A DNA stretch of 64,000 bases from Pseudorhodobacter sp. MZDSW-24AT (GTDB taxonomy: Bacteria > Pseudomonadota > Alphaproteobacteria > Rhodobacterales > Rhodobacteraceae). Each line of letters opens with the position of its first letter. The stretch's first letter is position 1. A model generated the notes under the pieces. It was given only the letters and a program-made list of their open reading frames with translations. It did no database searches and was not told where the DNA came from. Shown in pieces: positions 46,705 through 56,376 of this stretch. The position numbers and the translations under genes are program-made. The stretch is taken from NCBI RefSeq assembly GCF_002794355.1, contig NZ_PGOI01000007.1, positions 62,001 through 126,000 of the forward strand, given 5' to 3'.

Positions 46705-47580
46705 ATGATCAAAGGGTCCATTCCCGCCTTGGTTACGCCGTTCAAGAACGGCGAACTTGATCTGGAGACGCTGAAGAAGCTGGTCGACTGGCAGATCGCC
46801 GAAGGGTCGCACGGCCTGGTGCCGGTGGGGACCACGGGCGAGAGCCCGACGCTGAGCCATGAAGAGCATGAGGCCGTGATCGAAGCGGTGGTCAAGTTCG
46901 CGGATGGCCGCGTGCCGGTGATTGCCGGGGCCGGATCGAACAACACGGTGGAAGGGATCCGCCTGATCCAGCACGCCGAGCGGGTGGGCGCGGATGCGGC
47001 ACTGGTGGTGACCCCCTATTACAACAAGCCGACGCAGGCGGGCTTGATCGCGCATTACACCGCCCTGCACGATTGCTGCACGCTGCCGATCATCATCTAC
47101 AACATTCCGGGCCGGTCGGTCGTGGACATGTTGCCCGAAACCATGGGCGTTCTGGCCAAGCTGCCGCGGATCGTGGGGGTGAAGGATGCCACCGGCAAGA
47201 TCGAGCGGGTGTCGATGCAGCGCGAAAGCTGTGGCAAGGGGTTCATCCAGCTGTCGGGCGAGGATGCCACGGCGTTGGGGTTCAACGCGCATGGCGGCAC
47301 CGGCTGCATCTCGGTGACGGCGAATGTGGCGCCGCGCCTGTGCGCCGAGTTCCAGAACGCGACTCTGGCAGGGGATTACCGCACGGCATTGCAGATTCAG
47401 GACCGTCTGATGCCTTTGCACGAGGCGATCTTTATCGAGCCGGGTCTGGCGGGGGCGAAATACGGGCTGTCGCTGTTGGGGCGCTGTTCGGATGAGGTGC
47501 GGCTGCCGTTGGTGGCGCTGACCGACGGCACCAAGGACAAGATCAAGGCGGCCATGCGCCATGCGGGTCTGCTGAACTGA
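46705..47580 (+). CDS. dapA: 4-hydroxy-tetrahydrodipicolinate synthase
   Basis: 291-aa TIM-barrel aldolase condensing pyruvate with aspartate semialdehyde, first step of lysine and diaminopimelate synthesis. Schiff-base lysine in GVKDATGKI, catalytic tyrosine in [10 protein letters not shown], and [10 protein letters not shown] near residue 44-53 as substrate loop. The ATG at 46705 with AGGAG 10 bp upstream starts [13 protein letters not shown]. Usually next to smpB; here a DMT transporter and a channel gene intervene. Confidence 0.97.
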   Translation: MIKGSIPALVTPFKNGELDLETLKKLVDWQIAEGSHGLVPVGTTGESPTLSHEEHEAVIEAVVKFADGRVPVIAGAGSNNTVEGIRLIQHAERVGADAALVVTPYYNKPTQAGLIAHYTALHDCCTLPIIIYNIPGRSVVDMLPETMGVLAKLPRIVGVKDATGKIERVSMQRESCGKGFIQLSGEDATALGFNAHGGTGCISVTANVAPRLCAEFQNATLAGDYRTALQIQDRLMPLHEAIFIEPGLAGAKYGLSLLGRCSDEVRLPLVALTDGTKDKIKAAMRHAGLLN

Positions 47581-47695
47581 TCTGCCCCGCCCTGCCCGGG
47601 CCGCGCAGGGGGGCTGTCTGCCCCCCTTACCCCCCCGAGGATATTTTTGCCAAGATAAAGGGGCGCGGCGCAGGCAGCGCGTGAGGGGAAGCGCA

Positions 47696-48589
47696 ATGGG
47701 GCGAAGTGAGAATCTGCGCGGCGCGATGTTCATGGTGCTGTCCATGGCGGGCTTTGCCATCGAGGATGTGTTCCTGAAGGCGAGCGCGCGGGTGATGCCC
47801 ATGGGGCAAGCCGTGCTGATCGTGGGACTGGCCGGGATGGCGGTGTTTGCGCTGATGGCGTGGCGGCAGGGCGAGCCTGCCTTTCACCCGGCGCTGCGGT
47901 CGCGCGGGCTTGCGATCCGGTCCGGGTTCGAGGTGGCGGGGCGGCTGTTCTATGCCCTAGCCATCGCGCTGACGCCGCTGTCCACCACATCTGCCATTTT
48001 GCAGGCGACGCCTTTGGTGGTGGTGGGCGGGGCTGCGCTCTTCTTTGGCGAACCGGTGGGCTGGCGACGGTGGCTGGCGGTGGGACTTGGGTTTGTGGGG
48101 GTGTTGATCATCCTGCGTCCGGGGTTTGACGGGTTTTCAGCGCTGTCCTTGTTGGCGGTCTTGGGGATGCTGGGTTTTGCCGGGCGGGATCTGGCCACGC
48201 GGGCGGCGCCCAAGGTGATGTCGAACCGGCAGCTGGGGGTGGCGGGTTTTGCCATGCTCACGCTGGCGGGGGCAGTGATTCTGGGCTGGAGCGGGGGGGC
48301 GGTCTGGCCGGATGCGCGCGGCTGGGGGCTTCTGGCGGGCACGGCGCTGTTTGCGGTGCTGGGCTATCATGCGTTGACGGCGGCGATGCGCACCGGCGAG
48401 ATCGGGTTCGTGACGCCGTTTCGCTATGTGCGGCTGGTGTTTGCGCTGGGTCTGGCGGTGGTGCTGTTCGGCGAGCGCCCCGATCTTGCCACGCTGTTCG
48501 GGGCAGGGCTGATCGTGGGATCGGGGATTTACACGCTGATGCGGGGCAATCGCAGGGCGGTGCCACCGCCGCCCGTGACCCCGGCCTAG
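47696..48589 (+). CDS. DMT (EamA) family transporter 3
   Basis: 297-aa transporter, ten helices, two EamA repeats ([55 protein letters not shown]). It shares the WRRWLA-GVGFVGVxxIL core with DMT2 but is clearly more distant than DMT1/DMT2 are to each other. Strong ribosome-binding site GAGGGGAAG. Its 3' end overlaps the channel gene by 4 bp tail to tail. Confidence 0.9.
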   Translation: MGRSENLRGAMFMVLSMAGFAIEDVFLKASARVMPMGQAVLIVGLAGMAVFALMAWRQGEPAFHPALRSRGLAIRSGFEVAGRLFYALAIALTPLSTTSAILQATPLVVVGGAALFFGEPVGWRRWLAVGLGFVGVLIILRPGFDGFSALSLLAVLGMLGFAGRDLATRAAPKVMSNRQLGVAGFAMLTLAGAVILGWSGGAVWPDARGWGLLAGTALFAVLGYHALTAAMRTGEIGFVTPFRYVRLVFALGLAVVLFGERPDLATLFGAGLIVGSGIYTLMRGNRRAVPPPPVTPA

Positions 48590-49035
48590 GGGCGGCGGGC
48601 GCGGCGCCGCTCGTGCTGGCCGAGGCGGACGTGGCGCAAGGCTTCGACCATCAGGGCGGTCATCAGGCCGAAATTGAGAAAGCCATTGGCGGCGATCATG
48701 CCCGACAGCAGGCGCCATTCCTGCGGGAGGATCACATCGCCAAAGCCCAAGGTGGTGAAGGACACCAAAGCGAAATAGAGCGATTCCTCGAGCGAGGCGA
48801 AGGCGCCGATGCCGTGGAAGGCCAGCGCCCAGATCCAGACGCTGACGGTGAGGATGAAAAGCACCCAGAGCGAGACGGCGCAGAGAAGGGCCACCAGCTT
48901 GGGCTGATGCGGTTCCGTCAGCAGCCAAGGCGACAGCCGGTCATAGGCGCGCTCGAGCCCCAGTGCGGAGACCGCCGCGACGGCGATCGAGGCGAGCAGC
49001 AGGGCCGTGCCCAGCGTGATCTGAATCAGCATCAT
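48586..49035 (-). CDS. two-TM potassium channel family protein
   Basis: 149-aa membrane protein of the Ion_trans_2 family. TM helix near the N-terminus, a second near [19 protein letters not shown], pore helix and selectivity filter [12 protein letters not shown] (TxGFGD in place of TVGYGD, as in several bacterial and K2P channels), and a final helix [17 protein letters not shown]. Short basic C-terminus, no RCK domain. ATG at 49035 or 49032 after GGGGG. Divergent from smpB. Confidence 0.85.
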   Translation of the reverse strand: MMLIQITLGTALLLASIAVAAVSALGLERAYDRLSPWLLTEPHQPKLVALLCAVSLWVLFILTVSVWIWALAFHGIGAFASLEESLYFALVSFTTLGFGDVILPQEWRLLSGMIAANGFLNFGLMTALMVEALRHVRLGQHERRRARRP

Positions 49036-49080
49036 AACCCCCGTCTGGACTTGGCAACCTGTCGTGATTATGTGGTGGGT

Positions 49081-49563
49081 ATGGCAAAGATATCCGATCC
49101 CAATTCCAAGCTTATCGCAGAAAACCGGCGGGCGCGGTTTGATTATCATATCGAATCGGATCTGGAAGCCGGGATCATGCTGCAAGGGTCGGAGGTGAAG
49201 TCCTTGCGCAAGGGCGGATCGAACATCGGCGACAGCTATGCCAGCGTGGAAGGGGGCGAGTTGTGGCTGATCAACGGCTATATCGCGCCGTATACCCAAT
49301 CCAACCATTGGGACAGCCATGATGAGCGGCGGCGCCGCAAGCTCTTGGTTTCCAAGCGAGAATTGTCGCGCCTTTGGAATGCCACCGCGCGCGAGGGCAT
49401 GACCATCGTGCCCATCAAGATGTATTTCAACGACCGTGGGATCGTGAAGATCAAGCTGGGTGTCGCCAAGGGCAAGAAGCTGGCCGACAAGCGCGAGACC
49501 AGCGCCAAGCGCGACTGGGACCGCCAGAAAGCCCGCATCATGAAGGAAAGCCGCCGCGACTGA
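49081..49563 (+). CDS. smpB: SsrA-binding protein
   Basis: 160-aa partner of tmRNA in ribosome rescue. N-terminal [31 protein letters not shown], central [19 protein letters not shown] and the basic C-terminal tail [20 protein letters not shown] that mimics an anticodon arm. Full family length. The tmRNA gene ssrA is not in the window. Confidence 0.97.
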   Translation: MAKISDPNSKLIAENRRARFDYHIESDLEAGIMLQGSEVKSLRKGGSNIGDSYASVEGGELWLINGYIAPYTQSNHWDSHDERRRRKLLVSKRELSRLWNATAREGMTIVPIKMYFNDRGIVKIKLGVAKGKKLADKRETSAKRDWDRQKARIMKESRRD

Positions 49564-49724
49564 ACGGGCAGAGCGCCGTGACCCGGCGCGAAACGCGGCG
49601 TCTGGCGTGCGTCTGGTGAACGTATGGCACAGGTATGGCAAACGTCATGACAGCGGTGCCTGCGCCCTTGCCCTGCCTAGGCTTGCCGATATATGCCGGG
49701 GCTGACCTGCGCGGAGCCTGACGC

Positions 49725-50597
49725 ATGACCTCTCTCGTGACTCCCTCGCCCATGGATGACCCTCGGACCTTGGTTTCGACCGACTGGCTGGCGGCGCATC
49801 TGAAAGACCCGGATCTGCGGGTGCTGGATGCGTCATGGTATCTGCCGGATCAGGGGCGCGACGCGAAGGCGGACTATGCGGCGGCGCATATCCCGGGCGC
49901 ACGGTTCTTCGACATTGACGAGATCAGCGATCAGCGGTCGGCCCTGCCCCATATGGCGCCGCCGGTGGAAAAGTTCATGAGCCGGATGCGCGCCATGGGC
50001 GTGGGCGACGGGCATCAGGTGGTGGTCTACGATGGCGCGGGGCTGTTTTCCGCCGCGCGGGTGTGGTGGACCTTCCGGCTGATGGGCAAGATGGATGTGG
50101 CGGTGCTGGACGGCGGCTTGCCCAAGTGGCGCGCCGAAGGGCGCGAGCTGGAGGACACACCGCCCGTGGTGCGTGACCGGCACATGACCGTGAGCCGCCA
50201 GAACCAGCTGGTCAAGGATGTGACACAGGTGGCGCATGCCGCCAAGCTGGCACAGGCCGAGATCATCGATGCCCGCGCCGCCGCCCGGTTCAAGGGCGAG
50301 GTGGCCGAGCCCCGGCCCGGTTTGCGCGCGGGCCATATTCCGGGGTCAAAGAATGTGCCCTATGCCACGCTGCTGAATGCGGATGGCACCCTGAAGCCGC
50401 CCGCCGAATTGAAGGCGGTGTTCGAGGCGGCGGGGGTGGATCTGGGCAAGCCTGCGATCACCTCTTGCGGATCGGGCGTGACTGCCGCGATCCTGAGCCT
50501 TGCGCTGGAGCGCATCGGCCACCGCACCCATGCGCTGTATGACGGATCTTGGTCCGAATGGGGCGCTTATGAAGATCTTGCCGTCGCCAAAGGATAG
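49725..50597 (+). CDS. sseA: 3-mercaptopyruvate sulfurtransferase
   Basis: 290-aa protein of two rhodanese domains. The C-terminal domain holds the catalytic loop CGSGVT with Cys248, typical of mercaptopyruvate sulfurtransferases rather than thiosulfate rhodanese. The N-terminal domain has no Cys and is structural (VVVYDGAGLFSAARVWW). Transfers sulfur from 3-mercaptopyruvate to thiols or cyanide. It is 4 bp upstream of an aminotransferase gene, which could supply mercaptopyruvate from cysteine by transamination. Confidence 0.93.
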   Translation: MTSLVTPSPMDDPRTLVSTDWLAAHLKDPDLRVLDASWYLPDQGRDAKADYAAAHIPGARFFDIDEISDQRSALPHMAPPVEKFMSRMRAMGVGDGHQVVVYDGAGLFSAARVWWTFRLMGKMDVAVLDGGLPKWRAEGRELEDTPPVVRDRHMTVSRQNQLVKDVTQVAHAAKLAQAEIIDARAAARFKGEVAEPRPGLRAGHIPGSKNVPYATLLNADGTLKPPAELKAVFEAAGVDLGKPAITSCGSGVTAAILSLALERIGHRTHALYDGSWSEWGAYEDLAVAKG

Positions 50598-50601
50598 GCC
50601 C

Positions 50602-51780
50602 ATGCTGGACGTGTTGAACCCGCAACCGCAGGACAAGATCCTGCAACTGATTGCCATGTACCGCGATGACCCGCGCGACACCAAGATTGATCTTGGGGTG
50701 GGGGTTTACAAGGATGCCAATGGCCTGACCCCGGTGATGCGGGCGGTGAAGGCGGCAGAGCGGCAGCTGTGGGAAACGCAGACCACCAAGAGCTATACCG
50801 GCCTTGCGGGCGAGCCTGCCTATAACGCGGCGATGGTTGGCATGATCCTGGGCGACGGCTTTGCCGAGCGGGCGGCTTCGGTGGCGACACCGGGCGGCAC
50901 CGGGGCCATCCGGCAGGCGCTGGAGTTGATCAAGATGGCGGCACCGGGGGCCACGGTGTGGCTTTCGAACCCGACATGGCCGAACCATCCGTCGATCATC
51001 AAGTATCTGGGCATGAAGATGGCGGAGTATCGCTATTTCGACGCCGAGACGCGTGGCGTGGATTTCGCGGGCGTGCTGGAAGACCTGGGCAAGGTGGCCA
51101 AGGGCGATATCGTGCTGTTGCACGGCTGCTGCCACAACCCGACGGGCGCGAACCTGACGGCGGATCAATGGGCGCAGGTGGCCGATGTGCTGGAGGCGCA
51201 GGGGGCGATCCCGTTCATCGATCTGGCCTATCAGGGCTTTGGCGACGGGCTGGAAGAAGACGCGGCCGCCACGCGGATGATCGCGGCGCGCTTTCCCGAA
51301 GTGCTGATCGCGGCGTCGTGCAGCAAGAACTTTGGCATCTACCGCGAGCGGACCGGGGTGCTGATCGCGCTGACCGAGCCTGCGCGCCGCGCCGTGGTGC
51401 AGGGCAATCTGGCGTTTCTGAACCGGCAGAACTACAGCTTTCCGCCCGATCACGGCGCGCGGCTGGTGACGATGATTCTGGAAGATGCGGCGCTGCGCGC
51501 CGATTGGCAGGCGGAGTTGGAAGAGGTGCGGCAGAGCATGCTGGGCCTGCGGCAGACCTTGGCCGAAGAGCTGCGCCGCGCCACCAATTCCGACCGCTTT
51601 GATTTCGTGGCGCATCACCGTGGCATGTTCAGCCGCCTTGGCCTGACCGAGGCACAGGTGGTGACCCTGCGCGAGGATCACGGGATTTACATGGTGGGCG
51701 ACAGCCGCATCAACATTGCCGGGCTGAACGCGCGCACGGTGCCGATTCTGGCGGCGGCGATTGCAAAGGTCGCAGGCTGA
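50602..51780 (+). CDS. aromatic amino acid / aspartate aminotransferase (class I)
   Basis: 392-aa PLP enzyme of the AspC/TyrB subgroup: N-terminal DLGVGVYKDANGLTPVMRAVKAAE, NPTWPNHPSI, GCCHNPTGANLT, and the PLP Lys242 in SCSKNFGIYRERTG. Substrates likely aromatic amino acids, aspartate or cysteine with 2-oxoglutarate. AAAGGATAGG lies before the ATG at 50602. Adjacent sseA suggests a cysteine-to-mercaptopyruvate route; this is inference. Followed by a strong terminator. Confidence 0.92.
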   Translation: MLDVLNPQPQDKILQLIAMYRDDPRDTKIDLGVGVYKDANGLTPVMRAVKAAERQLWETQTTKSYTGLAGEPAYNAAMVGMILGDGFAERAASVATPGGTGAIRQALELIKMAAPGATVWLSNPTWPNHPSIIKYLGMKMAEYRYFDAETRGVDFAGVLEDLGKVAKGDIVLLHGCCHNPTGANLTADQWAQVADVLEAQGAIPFIDLAYQGFGDGLEEDAAATRMIAARFPEVLIAASCSKNFGIYRERTGVLIALTEPARRAVVQGNLAFLNRQNYSFPPDHGARLVTMILEDAALRADWQAELEEVRQSMLGLRQTLAEELRRATNSDRFDFVAHHRGMFSRLGLTEAQVVTLREDHGIYMVGDSRINIAGLNARTVPILAAAIAKVAG

Positions 51781-51800
51781 GCCTTTGACACATGATTGCG

Positions 51801-51831
51801 AAAACGCCCGCGCCGATGGCGCGGGCGTTTT
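51801..51831. terminator. strong bidirectional terminator
   Basis: AAAACGCCCGCGCC and GGCGCGGGCGTTTT form a perfect 14-bp stem with loop GAT, 20 bp after the aminotransferase stop. TTTT on each strand makes it suitable in both directions. Confidence 0.9.
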
Positions 51832-51860
51832 CATGCGGGCTGGCGGACCCGCAGGAGGAT

Positions 51861-51890
51861 AAAAAAGGCCCGAACCTTGCGGCTCGGGCC
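51861..51890 (-). terminator. rho-independent terminator of glnK-amtB
   Basis: On the minus strand GGCCCGA...TCGGGCC forms a 7-bp stem followed by TTTTTT (51866-51861). It lies 30 bp after the amtB stop. Confidence 0.88.
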
Positions 51891-51920
51891 AGACGTCAGA
51901 CTGACTGGGAGGAGGAGGTG

Positions 51921-53270
51921 TCAGCCCTTGGTGAACTCGGGGTAGGCTTCAAGGCCCAGCTCTGCCTTGTCGAGACCCATCATCTCGTCTTCCTGGCTTG
52001 GGCGCAGGCCCATGGTCGACTTGAGGATGACCCAGACGATGGCCGAGGCGACGAACATGAAGATGCCGATGGCCGCAAAGCCGATGAACTGGGTCACGAA
52101 GCTGGTGCCTTCGGTGTAGAAGGGAACCGCCATGGTGCCCCAGAAGCCTGCCACGAGGTGAACCGGGATGGCGCCGACCACGTCATCGATCTTGAGCTTG
52201 TCGAGCAGCGGGACGACGACCAGAACGATCACGCCACCGATGCCGCCGATCCAGACCGCGCCAAACAGCGTTGGGTCCAGCGGGCCTGCGGTGATGGAGA
52301 CCAGACCGGCCAGCGCACCGTTGAGCACCATGGTGAGGTCGATCTTTTTATACATCACCTGCGACAGGATCATCGCCACCACAGCGCCCGAGGCTGCGGC
52401 CATGTTGGTGTTGGCGAAGATGATCGAGACGGCGTTGGCATCGGCTTCGGTGCCCAGAGCCAGCTGCGAGGCGCCGTTGAAGCCGAACCAGCCCAGCCAG
52501 AGCACGAAGGTGCCCAAGGTGGCCAGCGCAAGGTTGGAGCCCGGCATCGGGTTCACGCGGCCTTCTTTGGTGTATTTGCCCAGACGGGGGCCAAGGATCA
52601 GCGCACCGGCCAAGGCTGCAAAGCCGCCTGCTGCGTGGACAAGGGTGGAGCCTGCGAAGTCAGAGAAGCCTGCTTCGGACAACCAGCCGCCGCCCCACTG
52701 CCAGGATGCCTCGATCGGGTAGAGGAAACCGGTCAGCACCACGGTGAAGATCAGGAAAGGCCAGAGCTTGATCCGCTCGGCCAGCGTGCCCGAGACGATC
52801 GAGGCGGTGGTGGCGCAGAACATCAGCTGGAAGAAGAAGTCGGAGCCCGCGGAATAGCCGGTGGCCAGATCGGGGTCGCCGCCGATGGACTTGGGCGCAA
52901 AGAGCTGGCCGACATAGCCGGTGACCGACCAGGCATCGCCCGGATACATCAGGTTGTAGCCGACGATCCAGTACATCAGCGAGGCGATGGCAAACAGCGC
53001 GATGTTCTTGGTGAGCTGCATGGTGACGTTCTTTGAACGGACCAGACCCGCTTCCAGCATCGCAAAGCCGGCGGCCATCCAGAACACCAGAAAGCCGCCG
53101 ATCAGGAACAGCAGGGTGTTGAAGATAAAGGCGTTGTCGATCACCGCCGGGGCGGCATCGGCCACCACTTCAGCGGCTTCGGCGGTGGCATCCTGCGCCC
53201 AGACGGGCAAGCTGGCAAACAGCGACGCGCCCAGCGTTGCCAGCCCAGCAAGTTTCATCGGAGTGTTCAT
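51921..53270 (-). CDS. amtB: ammonium transporter
   Basis: 449-aa inner-membrane ammonium channel, trimeric in the family. Cleavable signal peptide (about 1-25), eleven helices, twin pore histidines in LVHAAGG and IPVHLVAGFWG, conserved GFWMAAGFAMLEAG-like and DFAGSTLVH motifs. Ends EAYPEFTKG. Start at 53270 or MKLAGL at 53258. Directly downstream of glnK, whose product closes the channel when nitrogen is sufficient. Confidence 0.97.
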   Translation of the reverse strand: MNTPMKLAGLATLGASLFASLPVWAQDATAEAAEVVADAAPAVIDNAFIFNTLLFLIGGFLVFWMAAGFAMLEAGLVRSKNVTMQLTKNIALFAIASLMYWIVGYNLMYPGDAWSVTGYVGQLFAPKSIGGDPDLATGYSAGSDFFFQLMFCATTASIVSGTLAERIKLWPFLIFTVVLTGFLYPIEASWQWGGGWLSEAGFSDFAGSTLVHAAGGFAALAGALILGPRLGKYTKEGRVNPMPGSNLALATLGTFVLWLGWFGFNGASQLALGTEADANAVSIIFANTNMAAASGAVVAMILSQVMYKKIDLTMVLNGALAGLVSITAGPLDPTLFGAVWIGGIGGVIVLVVVPLLDKLKIDDVVGAIPVHLVAGFWGTMAVPFYTEGTSFVTQFIGFAAIGIFMFVASAIVWVILKSTMGLRPSQEDEMMGLDKAELGLEAYPEFTKG

Positions 53271-53297
53271 CTTTGCGTTTCCCCTGTCCCCAACGCG

Positions 53298-53636
53298 TCA
53301 GAGCGCATCGTCATTGATTTCGCCGGTGCGCACGCGCACGGCATGCTGGACATCCAGCACGAAAATCTTGCCATCGCCGATCTTGTCGGTCTTGGCGGTG
53401 CTGCGGATCGTTTCGACCACGGCATCGGCAAGGCTGTCGGTGACCACGATCTCAAGGCGCACCTTCGGCACGAAGTTCACGGCATATTCGGCACCGCGGT
53501 AGATTTCGGTGTGGCCAGACTGGCTGCCGAAGCCCTTGATCTCGGTGACCATCATGCCGCGCACCCCGATGGTGGTGAGTGCTTCGCGCACTTCCTCCAG
53601 CTTGAACGGCTTGATTGCTGCAATGATTAATTTCAC
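53298..53636 (-). CDS. glnK: nitrogen regulatory protein P-II (GlnK)
   Basis: 112-aa P-II trimer subunit. GTG start at 53636 (AAGGGGAAGGAC upstream) gives MKLIIAAIKPFK; T-loop uridylylation site Tyr51 in GHTEIYRGAEYAVNFVPK; B-loop and C-loop GDGKIFVLDVQHAVRVRTGE. Pairing with amtB identifies it as GlnK. Senses 2-oxoglutarate, ATP and ADP. Expected NtrC control; no clear sigma-54 promoter was found upstream. Confidence 0.96.
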   Translation of the reverse strand: MKLIIAAIKPFKLEEVREALTTIGVRGMMVTEIKGFGSQSGHTEIYRGAEYAVNFVPKVRLEIVVTDSLADAVVETIRSTAKTDKIGDGKIFVLDVQHAVRVRTGEINDDAL

Positions 53637-53753
53637 GTCCTTCCCCTTCTTTCGTTGGGGCCCGGGGTTGGGCCCTTGGCGATAAGAAGCGGCCTTTCGG
53701 GGGGGCAGAACAAGAAAACGACGGCGGAACCTTGCCGGAAACGCGGCGGGATT

Positions 53754-53777
53754 GCACAATTTTTATACTTATTGTGC
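53754..53777. promoter_or_regulatory. inverted repeat in the glnK-PBP intergenic region
   Basis: GCACAAT (53754-53760) and ATTGTGC (53771-53777) are perfect inverted repeats separated by TTTTATACTT. The stretch is A+T-rich in a G+C-rich genome and lies between divergent glnK and the penicillin-binding protein gene. Likely a regulator-binding site. Confidence 0.5.
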
Positions 53778-53894
53778 GACTTGATTACTTTTTGAGCAAA
53801 TCAGGTATCCGAATCGTGATCTGCCGCTCTCCACAACCCGCGATATTCCGGCTAGAGTCGCGCAAAAGAAGACGCTTAAACAGTTGGGCAGACA

Positions 53895-56177
53895 ATGGCA
53901 GCATCGGGCAATGGTCGGGGGAAACTGACGGCGGACAAGCGCTATGGGGCGCCGAGCACCGCTGCGCGCAAGTCCAGCGCAGGCGGTGGCGGACAGCCGC
54001 CGCGCAAGCCAGCCCCCCGCAAGCCCAAGCGTCAGCATGGGCTGATCGTGGGGCTGATCGTGGGCCTGTGGCGGCTGATCTGGCGCGTGCTCTGGGGCAT
54101 CACCTGGCGCGTGGCGGCGGTGACCGCCATGGTGCTGGGCCTGACCGTGTTCTATTTCTACAGCCAGTTGCCCGCCGTGACCGATTTGCTGGACGGGCGG
54201 GCGCGCGGCTCTGTCACCATGCTGGACCGCGAAGGTCAGGTCTTTGCATGGCGCGGCGAGACCTTCGGCGGCCAGATCACCGCCGAGAATGTGTCACGCG
54301 ATTTGCACAATGCGGTGCTGGCCACCGAAGACCGGCGCTTTTATCAGCATTTCGGGGTGAGCCCGCGCGGCATCGCCGGGGCCATTCGCATCAACCTGAG
54401 CCAAGGGCGCGGGCCGCTTTCGGGAAATGGCGGGTCGACGATCACGCAGCAGGTCGCCAAGCTCTTGTGCTTGGGCGTGCCCTACAACCCGGCCGACTGG
54501 CCTTCGGAAGCCGCCTATGAGCAGGACTGCCGCAGCGGCGGTGTCTGGCGCAAGATCAAAGAGATCCCCTATGCGATGGCGATGGAGGTCAAATACACCA
54601 AGTCGGAAATCCTGACCATCTACCTGAACCGCGCCTATATGGGCGCCGGGGCGCGTGGCTTTGAGGCGGCGGCGCAGCGCTATTTCGGCAAATCGGCCAA
54701 TCAGGTGGGCCCGGCGGAAGCGGCGATGCTGGCAGGGCTGCTGACCGCGCCCTCGCGCTTTGCCCCCACCAACAACCTGACCCGGTCGCAAGAGCGGGCG
54801 GCGGTGGTGATCGGGCTGATGGAAGAACAGGGTTTTCTGACCCGCGAACAGGCGGCAGAGGCACGTGCCAACCCGGCGCGGCTGTCGGCGGCGGCCGAGG
54901 CGCGGTCGGGCGGGGCCTTTGCGGATTGGGTGATGGAATCGACGCCCAGCTTCCTGTCTTCGGCGACAACGGAAGACGTGATCATCCGCACCACGCTGGA
55001 CCAGCGCCTGCAAAAGGCGGCGGAAGAGGCGGTGGCCTTTGTCTTTGACACCAAGGTGAAGGAAGGATCAAAGGCGCAGGCCGCCGTGGTGGTGATGTCG
55101 GCCGATGGCGCAGTGCGCGCGATGGTGGGCGGGCGGCATTCGGCAGCGGCGGGCAGTTTCAACCGGGCGACACAGGCCAAGCGACAGACCGGATCGAGCT
55201 TCAAGCCTTTTGCCTATGCGGCGGCGATGGATCTGGGCTTTACCCCGGCGGATTACGTGGAAGACACGCCGCTGACCATCAACATTCCCGGATCGGGCGC
55301 GTGGACGCCCAAGAATTACGACAACCAGTTCAAGGGCATGATCACGCTGTCTCAGGCGCTGGCGGAGAGCCGCAACATCCCGGCGGTGCGGGTGTCGGAG
55401 GCGGTGGGGCGCGATGCCGTGCGCCGCGTGGCCAATGGGTTCGGCATCGTTTCGGCGCTGGCGGATGGGCCTGCGCTGGCGCTCGGGGCGTCTGAATCAT
55501 CGCTTCTGGAAATGTCAGGGGCCTATGCGGGCATCTTGAACGGGGGCACGGCGGTGACGCCCTATGGCTTGCAGGAGCTGCGGTTGCAGGGCGAGCAGGA
55601 GGTGCTGCTGGGTGCCACGGGCGGCTTGGGGCAGCGGGTGATCAGCGAGGATGCGGCGCTTTACCTGACCTATATGATGAACCGGGTGATCGAGAACGGG
55701 ACCGGCACGCGGGCCAAGATTCCGGGCTGGCAGGCGGCGGGCAAGACGGGCACCACCCAAGCCGCGCGGGACGCGTGGTTTCTGGGCTTTACCGCCGATT
55801 ATGTCGCGGGGGTCTGGATGGGCAATGACGACAACAGCCCGCTGACCGGGGTGACGGGCGGGGGGTTGCCGGCGGAGATCTGGCGCGAGGTGATGGTGCG
55901 GGTCCATGAAGGCGTCCCGCCGCAGCCGCTGCCCATGCTGATCCCCGAGCCGAAGCTGCCGCCGGGGGGCTATGCCTCTTCGCCCAGCGTGATGGCCGAC
56001 GGGCAGTCGCCTTCGGCGGCGCCGCAGGATTATGCCCCGCCGCCGACCGAGGTGCCGGCGCAGGATGTGATCATCTATGACGGGCCGGTGCCTGACACTT
56101 GGGTGAACGAGGGGCCGGTGGAAGGCGATCTGGCCGAGCAGATCCTGCGCGACGTGCTGGGGGGCTTTGGCAACTGA
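53895..56177 (+). CDS. penicillin-binding protein 1A-type bifunctional transglycosylase/transpeptidase
   Basis: 760-aa class A PBP that polymerises and crosslinks peptidoglycan. Basic Ala/Pro/Lys-rich cytoplasmic tail (1-48), one TM segment (about 70-92), GT51 domain with catalytic Glu145 in ATEDRRFYQHFG and GGSTITQQVAK, and transpeptidase domain with SxxK nucleophile Ser434 in TGSSFKPF, SRN at AESRNIP and KTGTTQ. The C-terminus is Pro-rich. Divergent from glnK; probably the main class A PBP of this region. Confidence 0.94.
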   Translation: MAASGNGRGKLTADKRYGAPSTAARKSSAGGGGQPPRKPAPRKPKRQHGLIVGLIVGLWRLIWRVLWGITWRVAAVTAMVLGLTVFYFYSQLPAVTDLLDGRARGSVTMLDREGQVFAWRGETFGGQITAENVSRDLHNAVLATEDRRFYQHFGVSPRGIAGAIRINLSQGRGPLSGNGGSTITQQVAKLLCLGVPYNPADWPSEAAYEQDCRSGGVWRKIKEIPYAMAMEVKYTKSEILTIYLNRAYMGAGARGFEAAAQRYFGKSANQVGPAEAAMLAGLLTAPSRFAPTNNLTRSQERAAVVIGLMEEQGFLTREQAAEARANPARLSAAAEARSGGAFADWVMESTPSFLSSATTEDVIIRTTLDQRLQKAAEEAVAFVFDTKVKEGSKAQAAVVVMSADGAVRAMVGGRHSAAAGSFNRATQAKRQTGSSFKPFAYAAAMDLGFTPADYVEDTPLTINIPGSGAWTPKNYDNQFKGMITLSQALAESRNIPAVRVSEAVGRDAVRRVANGFGIVSALADGPALALGASESSLLEMSGAYAGILNGGTAVTPYGLQELRLQGEQEVLLGATGGLGQRVISEDAALYLTYMMNRVIENGTGTRAKIPGWQAAGKTGTTQAARDAWFLGFTADYVAGVWMGNDDNSPLTGVTGGGLPAEIWREVMVRVHEGVPPQPLPMLIPEPKLPPGGYASSPSVMADGQSPSAAPQDYAPPPTEVPAQDVIIYDGPVPDTWVNEGPVEGDLAEQILRDVLGGFGN

Positions 56178-56189
56178 GGGCCGCAGAGG

Positions 56190-56210
56190 CCCACCGTGTA
56201 ACACGGTGGG
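56190..56210 (+). terminator. hairpin after the PBP gene
   Basis: CCCACCGTG and CACGGTGGG form a perfect 9-bp stem with loop TAA, 12 bp after the stop codon. No T run follows. Confidence 0.55.
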
Positions 56211-56216
56211 CAAAAT

Positions 56217-56270
56217 GGAATGCCTTTTAGAATCAAGGGGGTAAGGGTGTGGGATTTACCCATCCTTAAC
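56217..56270 (+). repeat. intergenic element, copy B
   Basis: Shares the ordered blocks GGAAT, AATCAAGG, TGTGGGATT, ACC and CTTAAC with 11321-11372; AATCAAGG and TGTGGGATT are 9 bp apart in both. It lies about 105 bp before the GT25 gene. Confidence 0.6.
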
Positions 56271-56376
56271 CTTTGGAGGGCGTGTTCCGATGGCGGTTGT
56301 CGCACAAGGCCGGGCGCGGTTATAGACGTGGGCGGATCTATGGCCCGAGTCAAACCACGCAGGACTGGAGCGCGCG

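Noticed and set aside
49620-49645. Tandem GTATGGCA octamers before sseA
   Set aside because: Two copies 11 bp apart plus one at 49079; too short and weak to interpret.
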